Source: an uncultured Clostridia bacterium (GTDB lineage: Bacteria > Bacillota > Clostridia > Christensenellales > Borkfalkiaceae). From it: a DNA stretch of 43,555 nt. The notes beneath the pieces are model-generated. The model saw nothing but the letters and a program-made list of their open reading frames with translations. It was not told the origin of the DNA and did not search any database. Below, one piece after another: positions 24,459-32,878 of the stretch. The DNA lies in assembly GCA_944342025.1 (NCBI GenBank), contig CALVMD010000013.1:1-43555 (forward strand), in the 5' to 3' direction. Made by a program: the position numbers and the translations under genes. Each line of letters starts with the position of its first letter. Position 1 is the stretch's first letter.

Positions 24459-24580
24459 GCGCGTTTGAGAACCGCACTTCTCAAAAAGCGCACCCAATTT
24501 GTCGCACGCTTGCTAAACAATTACGCGAAAAAGGCAAAACCACGCTTTTGGATTAGTCACTCAATTTGTCGCATACCTGC
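24459..24580 (-). repeat. Structured intergenic element, copy A
   Basis: On the minus strand the element ends in hairpin GCGCTTTTTGAGAAGTGCGG-TTCTCAAA (24459-24491; stem 24464-24471 with 24478-24485, plus an outer GCGC pair). Further upstream on that strand lies AAGCGTGG (24540-24547), next to TTTTGCC. It shares GCGCTTyTTGAGAA and AAGCGTGG with copy B at 37895-37960. Two 12-nt direct copies of CAATTTGTCGCA are at 24495-24506 and 24562-24573. The whole 24374-24723 gap has no supported gene. Confidence 0.6.
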
Positions 24581-24723
24581 GACTTACGAAAAGGGTGAAG
24601 CGGCGGCATTGCGACAATATGCGCGCCTTGAAAAATGCCGATGCGAGAGGAAAGCCGTTCGGTTTTCCCTCTGATTCGCAGTAAATCGTTTCGTCAGCTC
24701 GAAACAATTTACGCGAGAGTTTT

Positions 24724-25722
24724 TTAAAATTCAAATTTCGTATCCCGCGAAAAGAGCTGCGAAATGCGAGACATGCACAATTTTTTCCACTCTTCGCCCG
24801 TCTGCGGCTGATCGCTGAAACACACGTCGTACACTGCATCGGTGATGGGCAATTCCACGCCTTTCTGCTCGCCGAGCTTTTTCATCGCCGCCGCCGTCAT
24901 GACGCCTTCGGCAAGTTTTTCAAATTTCTGCCCCTTGACGAGCATCTCGCCGTACATGCGGTTGTGCGAATGGCGGGAAAACAGCGTCGTCTCGTAGTCC
25001 CCGAGGTGCGCAAGACCATAGGCCGAAAGCTCGTTGCCGCCGAGCGCTTTGATAAGGCGCGCGACTTCCCTTGCCCCGCGCGACATGAGCGGACCTTTCA
25101 GCGTAGACACGCCGCCCCCGTCCAAAACGCCCGCCGCGATTCCCATGACGTTTTTTGCCGCCGCGCCGATCTCGGTGCCGATGATGTCGTTGCCGTAATA
25201 AAAACGGATGAGATCGCTCTTGAAATCGTCCGCAAGCGCCATTTTCAGCCCGGTGTTGTGGCTGTCTATGACCATGCAGTTGGGAATGCCCGCCGTAAAA
25301 TCCTGAATATGCCCGGGCCCCACCCATACGGCGATCTTCTGCGGGTCGATCCCCGCGCCGATGAGGATCTCGGAAAGGCGGTCGCCCGTTTCCACTTCGA
25401 TCCCCTTCATGCAGAGGACGAAGATCTTATCGGAAACACCCGCCGCCTCTTTGATCCGCTCGATAAAGCCGCGCAGCCCCTGCGAGCTGATCGAAATGAT
25501 GACGATCTCCGCGCGAGAAACGGCCGCGGACAAATCGGATGTGAGCACGATGGACTTGTCCAGCGTGACATATTCGTTTTTCCCCGTCTCTTTGAGAACC
25601 TTGTATGAATAGTCCTCTTCCGGTCCCCAGGACCAGACTTCCTTCCCCTTTTTCGTCGCCAGGTACCAGGCAATGAACGAGCCCCACCTGCCGCAGCCGA
25701 GAACGGTAATTTTTTGTTTCAA
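24724..25722 (-). CDS. gpsA: Glycerol-3-phosphate dehydrogenase (NAD(P)+)
   Basis: A 332-residue GpsA-type enzyme that makes sn-glycerol 3-phosphate from dihydroxyacetone phosphate for membrane lipid synthesis. The NAD-binding loop is GCGRWGSF near the N-terminus. GAAAKNVMGIAAG (about 196-208) is the substrate-lysine motif and HLGDYETTLFSRHSHNR is the equivalent of the LGDLxxT signature with a slightly divergent sequence. A TTG start at 25722 is required because GGGAGG sits 6 bp before it. It lies downstream of the recR group, separated by about 68 bp, and may be transcribed with it. Confidence 0.92.
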   Translation of the reverse strand: MKQKITVLGCGRWGSFIAWYLATKKGKEVWSWGPEEDYSYKVLKETGKNEYVTLDKSIVLTSDLSAAVSRAEIVIISISSQGLRGFIERIKEAAGVSDKIFVLCMKGIEVETGDRLSEILIGAGIDPQKIAVWVGPGHIQDFTAGIPNCMVIDSHNTGLKMALADDFKSDLIRFYYGNDIIGTEIGAAAKNVMGIAAGVLDGGGVSTLKGPLMSRGAREVARLIKALGGNELSAYGLAHLGDYETTLFSRHSHNRMYGEMLVKGQKFEKLAEGVMTAAAMKKLGEQKGVELPITDAVYDVCFSDQPQTGEEWKKLCMSRISQLFSRDTKFEF

Positions 25723-25790
25723 AACTGACCTCCCTTATTTTTATGACCGGGCGTTGCGCCGCCCCGCCTTATCCTTTGCGCAAGAGCGCT

Positions 25791-26384
25791 TTACACTTCC
25801 TTCCTTTCGATAAACGCCCGCGCCAGCGTCACGTCGTCGGTATATTCGATCTCGCTGCCGATGGGGATCCCGTGCGCGAGACGGGTGACTTTTATGCCGA
25901 GCGGCTTGATGAGCCTTGCGATATACATCGCCGTCGCATCCCCCTCCACATCGGGATTGGTCGCCACGATCACCTCTTCCACCCCGCCCTCGCGGATGCG
26001 CTCCAAGAGTTCACGGATGCGGATATCGTCCGGCCCGATCCCCTCCATGGGGCTGATAACGCCGTGCAAAACGTGATAGACGCCCTTATATTCGTGCAGC
26101 TTTTCCAGCGCGATGACGTCTTTCGGCTCTTTGACCACACAGATCGTCCGTTTGTCCCGCGTTTTGCAGATGTCGCACACGTCGCTTTCGGTAAAATTGC
26201 CGCATACTTTGCAGTATCTGACCTTCTTTTTGACGTTCACGATCGCGGCGGCAAACTCCTGCGCCTCGCTCTCGCTCATGCTGATGATCTTATAGGCGTA
26301 GCGCTGGGCGCTCTTTTTCCCCACGCCCGGCAGCTTGGAAAATTCATTGATGAGCCGCCCGATCGGCTCGATAAAGACCTGCAT
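25791..26384 (-). CDS. recR: Recombination mediator protein RecR
   Basis: A 197-residue DNA-binding ring protein that works with RecF and RecO to load RecA on single-stranded gaps. It has an HhH-like N-terminal region ([16 protein letters not shown]), a C4 zinc finger ([16 protein letters not shown]) and a Toprim domain ([17 protein letters not shown]). It starts at ATG 26384 with a weak ribosome site and lies 3 bp after the stop of ybaB, consistent with translational coupling. The recR-ybaB-dnaX order is conserved in many bacteria. Confidence 0.97.
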   Translation of the reverse strand: MQVFIEPIGRLINEFSKLPGVGKKSAQRYAYKIISMSESEAQEFAAAIVNVKKKVRYCKVCGNFTESDVCDICKTRDKRTICVVKEPKDVIALEKLHEYKGVYHVLHGVISPMEGIGPDDIRIRELLERIREGGVEEVIVATNPDVEGDATAMYIARLIKPLGIKVTRLAHGIPIGSEIEYTDDVTLARAFIERKEV

Positions 26385-26387
26385 ACC

Positions 26388-26726
26388 TTACAGCAGACCT
26401 CCCATGCCGCCCATACCGCCGAACGGAGCCATCTTTTCCTTGTAAACCTCGTCCGCCTTTTTATACCCGTCAAGGATCGCCGCCATGATGAGGTCTTCCA
26501 GCATCTCCACGTCTTCGGGATCGACCGCTTTGGGGTCGAGCTCGATGCCGTCGATGATCTTTTTCGCGTTCATATACACGACGACCGCCTCGCCGCCGCT
26601 CGTGCCGACGATCTCCCAGTCGTCGAGAAGTTTTTCCGTTTCCTGCAGCTGCTCCTGCATCTTCTGCGCCTGCTTCATGAGGCTCTGCATATTGCCGCCT
26701 CCCATACCGCCTTTGAATCCTGCCAT
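26388..26726 (-). CDS. YbaB/EbfC family nucleoid-associated protein
   Basis: A 112-residue small DNA-binding protein. The methionine- and glutamine-rich N-terminal helix (MKQAQKMQEQLQETEKLL) and the GTSGGEAVVVYMNAKK block are typical of EbfC/YbaB, dimeric tweezer-like proteins that bind DNA near dnaX and recR. AAAGGAG precedes the ATG by 6 bp. It ends 3 bp before recR starts. A glycine- and methionine-rich C-terminus (GGMGGMGGLL) is common in the family. Confidence 0.95.
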   Translation of the reverse strand: MAGFKGGMGGGNMQSLMKQAQKMQEQLQETEKLLDDWEIVGTSGGEAVVVYMNAKKIIDGIELDPKAVDPEDVEMLEDLIMAAILDGYKKADEVYKEKMAPFGGMGGMGGLL

Positions 26727-26750
26727 ACCGTCTCCTTTCTATCTCCGAAT

Positions 26751-28418
26751 TTATTTTTCACGTATATCCGCGCCCGAAAAGTCCCTTTTCAGCCGCGCGA
26801 TGTCCTCTTCCAGCCGATCCGTTTTCGCGCCTTGCTGCCTGATCTCGAAATCGGTGATGCCGATCCGTTCGAGTGCGTCCTGCACGCACTTGTAATGCTC
26901 CTGCCTGTTCAGCGAGCGATAGATGACCTCGCTCGACGCGGTGAGGATAAATTTGTCCCCCTCGAACGAAGGCTCCAGATCCTGGCACATCGTAAAGAGA
27001 ACGCCGTTTTTGCTCCCCGAGCGCAGGGAACGCATGAAATAGCCGAACGCCCCCTTCCGCTTTGCGGGATCGAGCGCGTTTACCTTTTCTTCCGACCGCT
27101 TCGGCGCGGAAAAATCGGCGACGGGCGGGGGCGGCTCGTCAAAGGGCGGCTCCTCGAACGGAGCTTCCTCCAATACGGGCACAGCGTGCCCTGCCGCAGG
27201 CGCCGCTCCCGTCTCCGCAAACGCCGCACCCGTCTCGGCGGGGGCAGCCTGCCGCGCGGTAAATTGACCGCTTTTGAGTTTGCCCTCCAGAATATCCAGT
27301 CTTCTTGAAAGAGTGAGGACGTCTCTGTCCGTCTCGGGCATGCACGCCTTGACGAGCGCCGTTTCAAACACGATGCGCGGCGATACCGAATAGCGCAGGT
27401 CCGCCTCTATGCCGGAAAAGATCTCCGCGCACCGCAAGATCTTGCGGCCGTCCGCCTTTTCCGCAATGCGCATGATCTCCGCAAACATCTCTTCTGGCAG
27501 ATTGAGGATCCCGTTCGCGTTTTTACACGATTTTGCGATGGAACACTGATTGATAAAATTCAGAATATCTTTGGTCAGCACCCCCACGCCCTTACCGGAA
27601 GCGAGCACGCGTTCCGTTTCGGTGAGAGCGTCCGACGCATTTTCGGACAAAACCGCCTCTCCGAGCTTTGCGACCTCATAAAAATCGGCGCTGCCCAGCA
27701 CTTCGTTCACGTCTTCGTACGTCAGTTTGCCGCGGCTGTACGAAACGCACATGTCCGCGACAGACAGGCTGTCGCGCACGGACCCGGCCCCCGCCCGCGC
27801 GATCGCGGCGACGGCGGCGTCTTCATACTCCTTGCCGATCTTTTTGAGAACGTTTTTGATGTGTTCTTCCAGATCCTTCTGCGGGATCAGTTTGAAATCG
27901 AACCGCATGCAGCGGGAAAGAATAGTCGCGGGCAACTTTTGCGGCTCGGTCGTTGCGAGGATGAACACGGCGTGGCGGGGCGGCTCTTCCAGCGTCTTCA
28001 ACAGCGCGTTGAACGCCGAATCGGAGAGCATGTGCACTTCGTCGATGATATACACTTTATACCGCACCGCGACGGGCGGATACTGCACCTTTTCGCGGAG
28101 GTCGCGCATCTCGTTGACGCCGTTGTTCGACGCGGCGTCGATCTCCGTCACGTCCAGATTGGAAGGGTCGGCAAGAGCCTTGCAAGACGGGCACTTGCCG
28201 CAGGGCGAACCGTTTACGGGATGTTCGCAATTGATCGCCCGCGCAAAGATCTTCGCCGTGCTCGTCTTGCCCGTGCCCCGCGGGCCGCAGAAAAGATAGG
28301 CGTGGCCCACGCGGTCCGTCTCGATCTGGTTGACGAGGATCTTTACGATATGTTCCTGCCGCACCAGCTCGGAAAGAGTCTGCGGCCGGAAAGTTCTGTA
28401 CAAAGCCTGATAGGACAT
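26751..28418 (-). CDS. dnaX: DNA polymerase III subunit gamma/tau
   Basis: A 555-residue clamp-loader ATPase. Motifs are Walker A GPRGTGKTST near residue 45, a zinc site (CEHPVNGSPCGKCPSC), Walker B IIDEVHML and the SRC motif (LSRCMRF). The proline-rich region (about 390-440) is followed by a C-terminal tau-type domain. ATG 28418 is preferred to an upstream GTG because GAGG lies 5 bp before it. The gene is head of the dnaX-ybaB-recR set. The short gap to sigma-H (28419-28497) has a weak hairpin but no recognised small RNA. Confidence 0.96.
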   Translation of the reverse strand: MSYQALYRTFRPQTLSELVRQEHIVKILVNQIETDRVGHAYLFCGPRGTGKTSTAKIFARAINCEHPVNGSPCGKCPSCKALADPSNLDVTEIDAASNNGVNEMRDLREKVQYPPVAVRYKVYIIDEVHMLSDSAFNALLKTLEEPPRHAVFILATTEPQKLPATILSRCMRFDFKLIPQKDLEEHIKNVLKKIGKEYEDAAVAAIARAGAGSVRDSLSVADMCVSYSRGKLTYEDVNEVLGSADFYEVAKLGEAVLSENASDALTETERVLASGKGVGVLTKDILNFINQCSIAKSCKNANGILNLPEEMFAEIMRIAEKADGRKILRCAEIFSGIEADLRYSVSPRIVFETALVKACMPETDRDVLTLSRRLDILEGKLKSGQFTARQAAPAETGAAFAETGAAPAAGHAVPVLEEAPFEEPPFDEPPPPVADFSAPKRSEEKVNALDPAKRKGAFGYFMRSLRSGSKNGVLFTMCQDLEPSFEGDKFILTASSEVIYRSLNRQEHYKCVQDALERIGITDFEIRQQGAKTDRLEEDIARLKRDFSGADIREK

Positions 28419-28497
28419 ATTCACCTCGAAATAACTGACAAAACGCCGACCTTACCGCACATGCGGCGGTGCGGCCGGGCGCAAAGCGAAAGCGCAA

Positions 28498-29058
28498 TCA
28501 CCTGCTTTTCAAAAGAGCGGAGACCTTTTTTTTGGCGCGCTGCACCGCATTGTCCGCACTTTTCAAAGAAATCCCGCGCCGCTCGGCAATGTCGGCAATG
28601 CGAAGCCCCTGCACGTACAGAGACAGCGCCTCATACTCGTTTTCGGTAAGCGCCCCGCGGACGGAACGCCAAAATTCTTCTGCCTCTTCTCCCGAAATGA
28701 GTTCCGCCTCAGGATCGCCCGCCGCCGCAAGCTCGCCGCGCTCCCCTTCTCCCGGGAAAGGCACGCCCGTATTCAGCGGCAGATGTTTTTTCCTCGCCGC
28801 ACTCCTGACCGCGCTCACGATGCGGCGGTCGATGCAAAGGTACGCGAAGTTTTTAAAGCTCATGCCGCCCGCTTTGTAATCGCTGACGGCAAGATACAGC
28901 CCGATCATCCCCTCCTGTACGAGGTCTTCCGCATCGCCGCCCTCCAAAAAATAGCGGCGCGCCGTACTTCGGACGGCATTTTTATATTTTTCCATGAGCG
29001 CCTGCATGGCGGCGCGGTCGCCGTTTTGCGCCGCCAGCGCGCGTTCTTCGTCCGTCAT
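28498..29058 (-). CDS. Sigma-70 family factor, probably sigma-H
   Basis: A 186-residue RNA polymerase sigma factor. Region 2 shows GDAEDLVQEGMIGLYLAV and FKNFAYLCIDRRIVSAV (core binding and promoter melting), and region 4 shows LTENEYEALSLYVQGLRIADIAERRGIS with a helix-turn-helix. Length and the rlmB-sigH order match sigma-H (Spo0H) of Firmicutes, which controls early sporulation and stationary-phase genes. The ATG overlaps the rlmB stop by 4 bp (ATGA). This start, rather than an upstream extension of the frame, is required by that coupling. Confidence 0.92.
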   Translation of the reverse strand: MTDEERALAAQNGDRAAMQALMEKYKNAVRSTARRYFLEGGDAEDLVQEGMIGLYLAVSDYKAGGMSFKNFAYLCIDRRIVSAVRSAARKKHLPLNTGVPFPGEGERGELAAAGDPEAELISGEEAEEFWRSVRGALTENEYEALSLYVQGLRIADIAERRGISLKSADNAVQRAKKKVSALLKSR

Positions 29059-29765
29059 CTTCTCTGTCTCACCGCCTCGTACGCAGCGATCCCCAGCGCG
29101 ACGGACGCATTGAGCGAATTGACTTTGCCCAGCAGCGGAAGAGACAGCACCTTGTCGCACTTCTTTTTGGTCAGTGCGCCTACGCCGCTGTTTTCTCCGC
29201 CGATCACGAGCGCGATGTCGCCCGTAAGATCGCAGGAATAGAGATCTTCCCCCTCCGCTTCGAGGGCATAGACCCAATAGCCGTTCTTTTTCAGCTCGTC
29301 CACCGCGTAATTGACGCCCGGCACGCGCGCCACGCGGATATGATTTGCGGCGCCCTCGCTGATGCGGACGACCGCGCCCGTGACCTGTGCGCTTTTGTTT
29401 TTGGGAATGATCACCCCGTCCGCGCCCGCGCACTCCGCCACGCGGAGAATGCTGCCCAAATTGTGCACGTCCTCGATCCCGTCGCACACGATGACAAAGC
29501 GCGCTCCCTCTTTTGGCTCGAGCAGCCGGGCAAGGTCGGCATATTCATAATCGGAAACGAACGCGATGACGCCCTGCGCCCTGCCCGTTTCGCTCTCTTT
29601 ATCCAAAACCTTTGCGTCGACGAACTGCACGCGGATATTTTTCTGCCGCGCCAGAGCGAAAATGCGGCCGAGCGACCCTTCCGCCCCCTTCAAAAGCAAA
29701 AGTTTATCGATCTCTTTGTCCGTTTTCAGAAGTTCCAAAACGGCGTTTTTCCCTTCAATCTTCAT
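29055..29765 (-). CDS. rlmB: 23S rRNA 2'-O-methyltransferase (RlmB, SpoU family)
   Basis: A 236-residue SPOUT-fold methyltransferase that modifies 23S rRNA (G2251 in E. coli). It has an N-terminal RNA-binding L30-like domain and a C-terminal SpoU domain with motifs NLGSILRVAECAGADGVI, VIGGENSGVG and LSLPLLGKVNSLNASVALGIA, forming the knotted AdoMet site. It is coupled to mrnC upstream (11-bp overlap) and to sigma-H downstream. All three key motifs appear intact. Confidence 0.95.
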   Translation of the reverse strand: MKIEGKNAVLELLKTDKEIDKLLLLKGAEGSLGRIFALARQKNIRVQFVDAKVLDKESETGRAQGVIAFVSDYEYADLARLLEPKEGARFVIVCDGIEDVHNLGSILRVAECAGADGVIIPKNKSAQVTGAVVRISEGAANHIRVARVPGVNYAVDELKKNGYWVYALEAEGEDLYSCDLTGDIALVIGGENSGVGALTKKKCDKVLSLPLLGKVNSLNASVALGIAAYEAVRQRR

Positions 29766-30156
29766 CGTTCACCGCCGAAAGCAATTCATCTATCCGCCGA
29801 TAATCCCCCGTCAGGTACAGGTAGCCGATGACCGCCTCGAACCCCGTAGAAACGTTATATTCCGCGACGGTCGCCGCCTTGCTTTTGGTCGGCTTTTTCG
29901 CATTTCTGCCGCGCAGAAAGATCTCCCGCTCCGTCTCCGTCAGGCGGCTTTCGATCTCGGAAAAGAGCTTTGCCTGCCCCTTGGCGGAAACCAAAGCGGA
30001 AGCGCGCTTTTGCAGTTCTCCCGTCTTATGTTCAGAGCCGAAAACCAACCCTTCCCGCACATACAGAGAATAGGCGGCGTCGCCCACAAAGGCGAGCACC
30101 ACAGGCGAAAGCATTTTTGCCCTGCCCGCCTCCATGACTTCGTTGAATTTCACCAT
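29755..30156 (-). CDS. mrnC: Mini-ribonuclease III
   Basis: A 133-residue RNase III catalytic domain without a dsRNA-binding domain, used in 23S rRNA maturation. The catalytic signature FVGDAAYSLYVRE contains Asp26 and FEAVIGYLYL contains Glu108. It overlaps rlmB by 11 bp, as in many Firmicutes. The ATG at 30156 starts exactly where transcription should begin from the promoter at 30163-30191, so the message is probably leaderless. No Shine-Dalgarno sequence precedes it. Confidence 0.95.
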   Translation of the reverse strand: MVKFNEVMEAGRAKMLSPVVLAFVGDAAYSLYVREGLVFGSEHKTGELQKRASALVSAKGQAKLFSEIESRLTETEREIFLRGRNAKKPTKSKAATVAEYNVSTGFEAVIGYLYLTGDYRRIDELLSAVNDED

Positions 30157-30162
30157 GTAACG

Positions 30163-30191
30163 ATTATAGCATATTCCTTGAAAAATTTCAA
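30163..30191 (-). promoter_or_regulatory. Promoter of mrnC-rlmB-sigma-H
   Basis: TTGAAA (30186-30191), 17 bp, and TATAAT (30163-30168) with an extended TG. The expected start, about 7 bp past the -10, falls on the A of the mrnC ATG at 30156. Confidence 0.85.
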
Positions 30192-30233
30192 CACCCGCGG
30201 CGGCTTTTCTGACAATTCGCCGAGATCGCGCTC

Positions 30234-30270
30234 AAAAAAACGCCCGCTTTCACGAGAGAAAAGCGAGCGT
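30234..30270 (-). terminator. Terminator of the CwlD-like amidase
   Basis: An 11-bp stem (30240-30250 with 30260-30270, one wobble pair) overlaps the end of the gene and is followed on the minus strand by a T run from 30240 to 30234. Confidence 0.85.
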
Positions 30271-30960
30271 CCCCATAAAGACCGCGCCTGCCAGTTTTTC
30301 CCTGTAATCTCCGTCCGCAAGGAGCCTCTCCTCCTCCGCGTTGGATAAAAAACCGCACTCGACGATCACGGAAGTATAAGCGGTGCAATTGAGCATATAA
30401 TAATCGCCCGCAAGCGCCGACAACGCCTTTCCCGAAAGGACATTCAGATTGGCCTGAATATGTTCCGCAAGCGCCCTGCCCTCGGCACTTAAAACATTGT
30501 AAAAGACCTGCCCGCCCCGTCTGGACGGCTGTGCGGGGAAAGAATTCTGATGGACCGAAATGACGGCCGCGGGCGCGGCGCTTTCAATGATCTCCTTTCG
30601 CTTCTGCATGTCGCGCCGCTTGAATCCGGACGAGAGTGCGCCGTATAGTCCGCCTTCGCCTTCGCGCGTGAATACGACGCGAAACCCCGCGCTGCGGAAC
30701 TTTTCGCCGAGGGCCTTCGCGACGGCAAGGTTGATCTCGCTCTCCCTCGTCCCCGAGGCGCCGATCACGCCCGGATCGGCGCCTCCGTGACCCGCGTCGA
30801 TCACGACCGTGAAAATACCCGGCGAACTCATGGCGGACGATATGTGCGCAAAACAGACGCTGAGCGCAATGACGGCGGCAAGCGCGGCGGCCGCCGCAAC
30901 GATCATCCCTTTTTTGACGGTAAAAACGATAGGGATCCCCTCCTCTCCCAAAGCGGGCAA
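30250..30960 (-). CDS. N-acetylmuramoyl-L-alanine amidase, CwlD-like
   Basis: A zinc-dependent amidase_3 enzyme with N-terminal hydrophobic segment (KGMIVAAAAALAAVIALSV) for export or anchoring. Metal and catalytic residues lie in VVIDAGHGGADPG (His), ESEINLA (Glu), SVHQNS (His) and VECGFLSN (Glu). Length and single-domain plan are like CwlD, which makes the spore cortex muramic lactam. The start is uncertain: TTG 30960 has a poor ribosome site, a GAGGAGGGG follows it inside the frame, and the ATG at 30906 is another possibility. It is monocistronic with its own terminator. Confidence 0.85.
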   Translation of the reverse strand: MPALGEEGIPIVFTVKKGMIVAAAAALAAVIALSVCFAHISSAMSSPGIFTVVIDAGHGGADPGVIGASGTRESEINLAVAKALGEKFRSAGFRVVFTREGEGGLYGALSSGFKRRDMQKRKEIIESAAPAAVISVHQNSFPAQPSRRGGQVFYNVLSAEGRALAEHIQANLNVLSGKALSALAGDYYMLNCTAYTSVIVECGFLSNAEEERLLADGDYREKLAGAVFMGTLAFLS

Positions 30961-31093
30961 AGACTTTTCTCTATCCTATGCGCACGGCATGCCTTTTAGA
31001 AGGCGTGCCGCATACCCGTCATATAAGGTCGCACCCGCAAAAGAGGGCGCCGAAAGTCAAAGCGCAGTGCGGATATTGTGCCGGCAGCGCCGT

Positions 31094-32878
31094 TTATTCG
31101 AACTGCGCCGAATAGATCTCCGAATAAAACCCTTTCCTCGCAAGAAGTTCTTCGTGTCTGCCCCGCTCCACGATGTCGCCGTCCTTTACGACGAGGATCA
31201 GGTCCGCATTGCGGACGGTCGTGAGCCGATGCGCGATGACAAAACACGTCTTGCCCCGCATCAGCCGCCCCATCGCGTCGCGGATGAGAAGTTCGGTGCG
31301 GGTGTCCACGTTGCTCGTCGCCTCGTCCAGAATCAGAAGTTTCGCGGGCGAGAGCATGGCGCGCGCGATGGTCATCAGCTGTTTCTGCCCCTTAGACAGC
31401 GCACCGCCGTCCGTAAGATAGGTGCCGTACCCCTTCGGAAGCCCCTCGATGAAATCGGAAATATGCGCCTCTTCGGCAACGCGGCGGACCTCTGCGGGCG
31501 AGGCGCCTTCCCTGCCGTAGGCGATGTTTTCAAATACCGTGCCCTCGAACAGCCATGTGTCCTGCAACACCATGGTAAAGGCGGCGCGAAGGCTCTTTCT
31601 GGTATAATTGCGGATATCTTCCCCGTCCAGCAGGATCCTGCCGCCGCGCGGGTCGTAAAAGCGCATCATGAGGTTGACGAGCGTCGTCTTCCCCGCGCCC
31701 GTGGGCCCCACGATGGCGATCGTCTGCCCCGCCTCCGCGCGGAAAGACAAATCTTTGATGATGTCTTCCCCCTCGTCGTACCCGAACCGTACGTGATCGA
31801 ATCGGACGTCGCCGCGCACGTCTTTCAGCTCCTTCGCGCCGGGCGCGTCCGCCTGTTCGGAAGGCCGGTCTAAAAGCCGGAACACCCGCTCCGCGGCCGC
31901 CAGAGCAGACTGGATCTCGCCGAGGATATTTGCGAACTCGTTGACGGGACCCGAAAAGCGCCGCGCGTACAGGAGAAAAGAGGAAATGTTTCCCACGCTG
32001 ATCATGCCGTACAGATAAAAAAACGCGCCCGCCGTGCTGATGAGCACGGTGCCGAAGTTATTGACGAAGTTGACGGACGGGCCGATCAGGCTGCCGATAT
32101 AATCCGCCCTGTAATAGGCGTCGGCGGACTCGGTATTCTTTTCGCAGAATTTTCCGTAGATCTCCTCTTCGCGCCCGTACGCGCGGATGGTGTTCAGCCC
32201 CGAAAGCATCTCTTCGGAAAATCCGTTGAGTTCCGCAAGTTTTGCCGAGCGCTTGCGGAAGAGCGGCCGCATCGATTTGCTCCGCACGACGGTGATGACG
32301 ACCGAAACGGGGATCGTGACGGAAAAGACGCCCAAAAGAGCGGGAGAAATGGCGACCATGCCGACGAACGCGCCGACAATGGTGATGATGCCCGTCGCGG
32401 CCTGCAATACGTCGTTGGAAAGTGACGCGTTGACGGTGGAAATATCGTACGAAATACGGTTGATGAGATCGCCCGCCGCAATGCGGTCGAGGTCCCCGAC
32501 GGGGAGGGCGAGAATCTTGTCGAATACGTCCTGCCGCATTTTCCGCACGATCCTTTGGCTGAGCCTGATCATGAGAACGGACAAGATATAAGAAAACCCC
32601 GCGGAAAACAGATAGAAAAACGCCATCAGAAGGCAGTACTTTCCGACCAGGGCAAACTGCACGCCCCCTTCCGCGCCGATCGCGTCGATCGCCTCGCCCG
32701 AAAGCCAGGGGCCGAGCAGGGCAAACAGGTTGCTGCCCAGCATGAGAAGAAATGCCGCCGCCACCTGCCACTTATACAGCATATAATACCGCACCAGCCT
32801 CGCCGCGACGGCGCGGCGGTTTTGCCCGGAAACGGGCGCACCCTTGGGCGCGGGCGGCAGATATTCGATCTTAGGCAT
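31094..32878 (-). CDS. ABC exporter half, catalytically complete Walker B subunit
   Basis: A 594-residue half-transporter with six transmembrane helices (about 30-320) and a C-terminal ATPase. The ATPase has Walker A GPTGAGKTT, signature LSKGQKQ (noncanonical) and Walker B LLILDEATSN with the catalytic Glu. It pairs with the overlapping upstream gene to form a heterodimer, probably an exporter of drugs or lipids like BmrCD/YheI-YheH. ATG 32878 is supported by AAGGGGGTG 6 bp ahead and overlaps the upstream stop by 8 bp. The export substrate is not evident. Confidence 0.95.
   Translation of the reverse strand: MPKIEYLPPAPKGAPVSGQNRRAVAARLVRYYMLYKWQVAAAFLLMLGSNLFALLGPWLSGEAIDAIGAEGGVQFALVGKYCLLMAFFYLFSAGFSYILSVLMIRLSQRIVRKMRQDVFDKILALPVGDLDRIAAGDLINRISYDISTVNASLSNDVLQAATGIITIVGAFVGMVAISPALLGVFSVTIPVSVVITVVRSKSMRPLFRKRSAKLAELNGFSEEMLSGLNTIRAYGREEEIYGKFCEKNTESADAYYRADYIGSLIGPSVNFVNNFGTVLISTAGAFFYLYGMISVGNISSFLLYARRFSGPVNEFANILGEIQSALAAAERVFRLLDRPSEQADAPGAKELKDVRGDVRFDHVRFGYDEGEDIIKDLSFRAEAGQTIAIVGPTGAGKTTLVNLMMRFYDPRGGRILLDGEDIRNYTRKSLRAAFTMVLQDTWLFEGTVFENIAYGREGASPAEVRRVAEEAHISDFIEGLPKGYGTYLTDGGALSKGQKQLMTIARAMLSPAKLLILDEATSNVDTRTELLIRDAMGRLMRGKTCFVIAHRLTTVRNADLILVVKDGDIVERGRHEELLARKGFYSEIYSAQFE

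Noticed and set aside
28419-28497. Possible signal recognition particle RNA before dnaX
   Set aside because: The gap is short and lacks the conserved SRP tetraloop and pairing. Only a weak hairpin is seen.
28498-29487. A longer sigma factor of 329 residues
   Set aside because: The extra N-terminus is antisense-like low-complexity sequence inside rlmB. The ATG at 29058 overlaps the rlmB stop.
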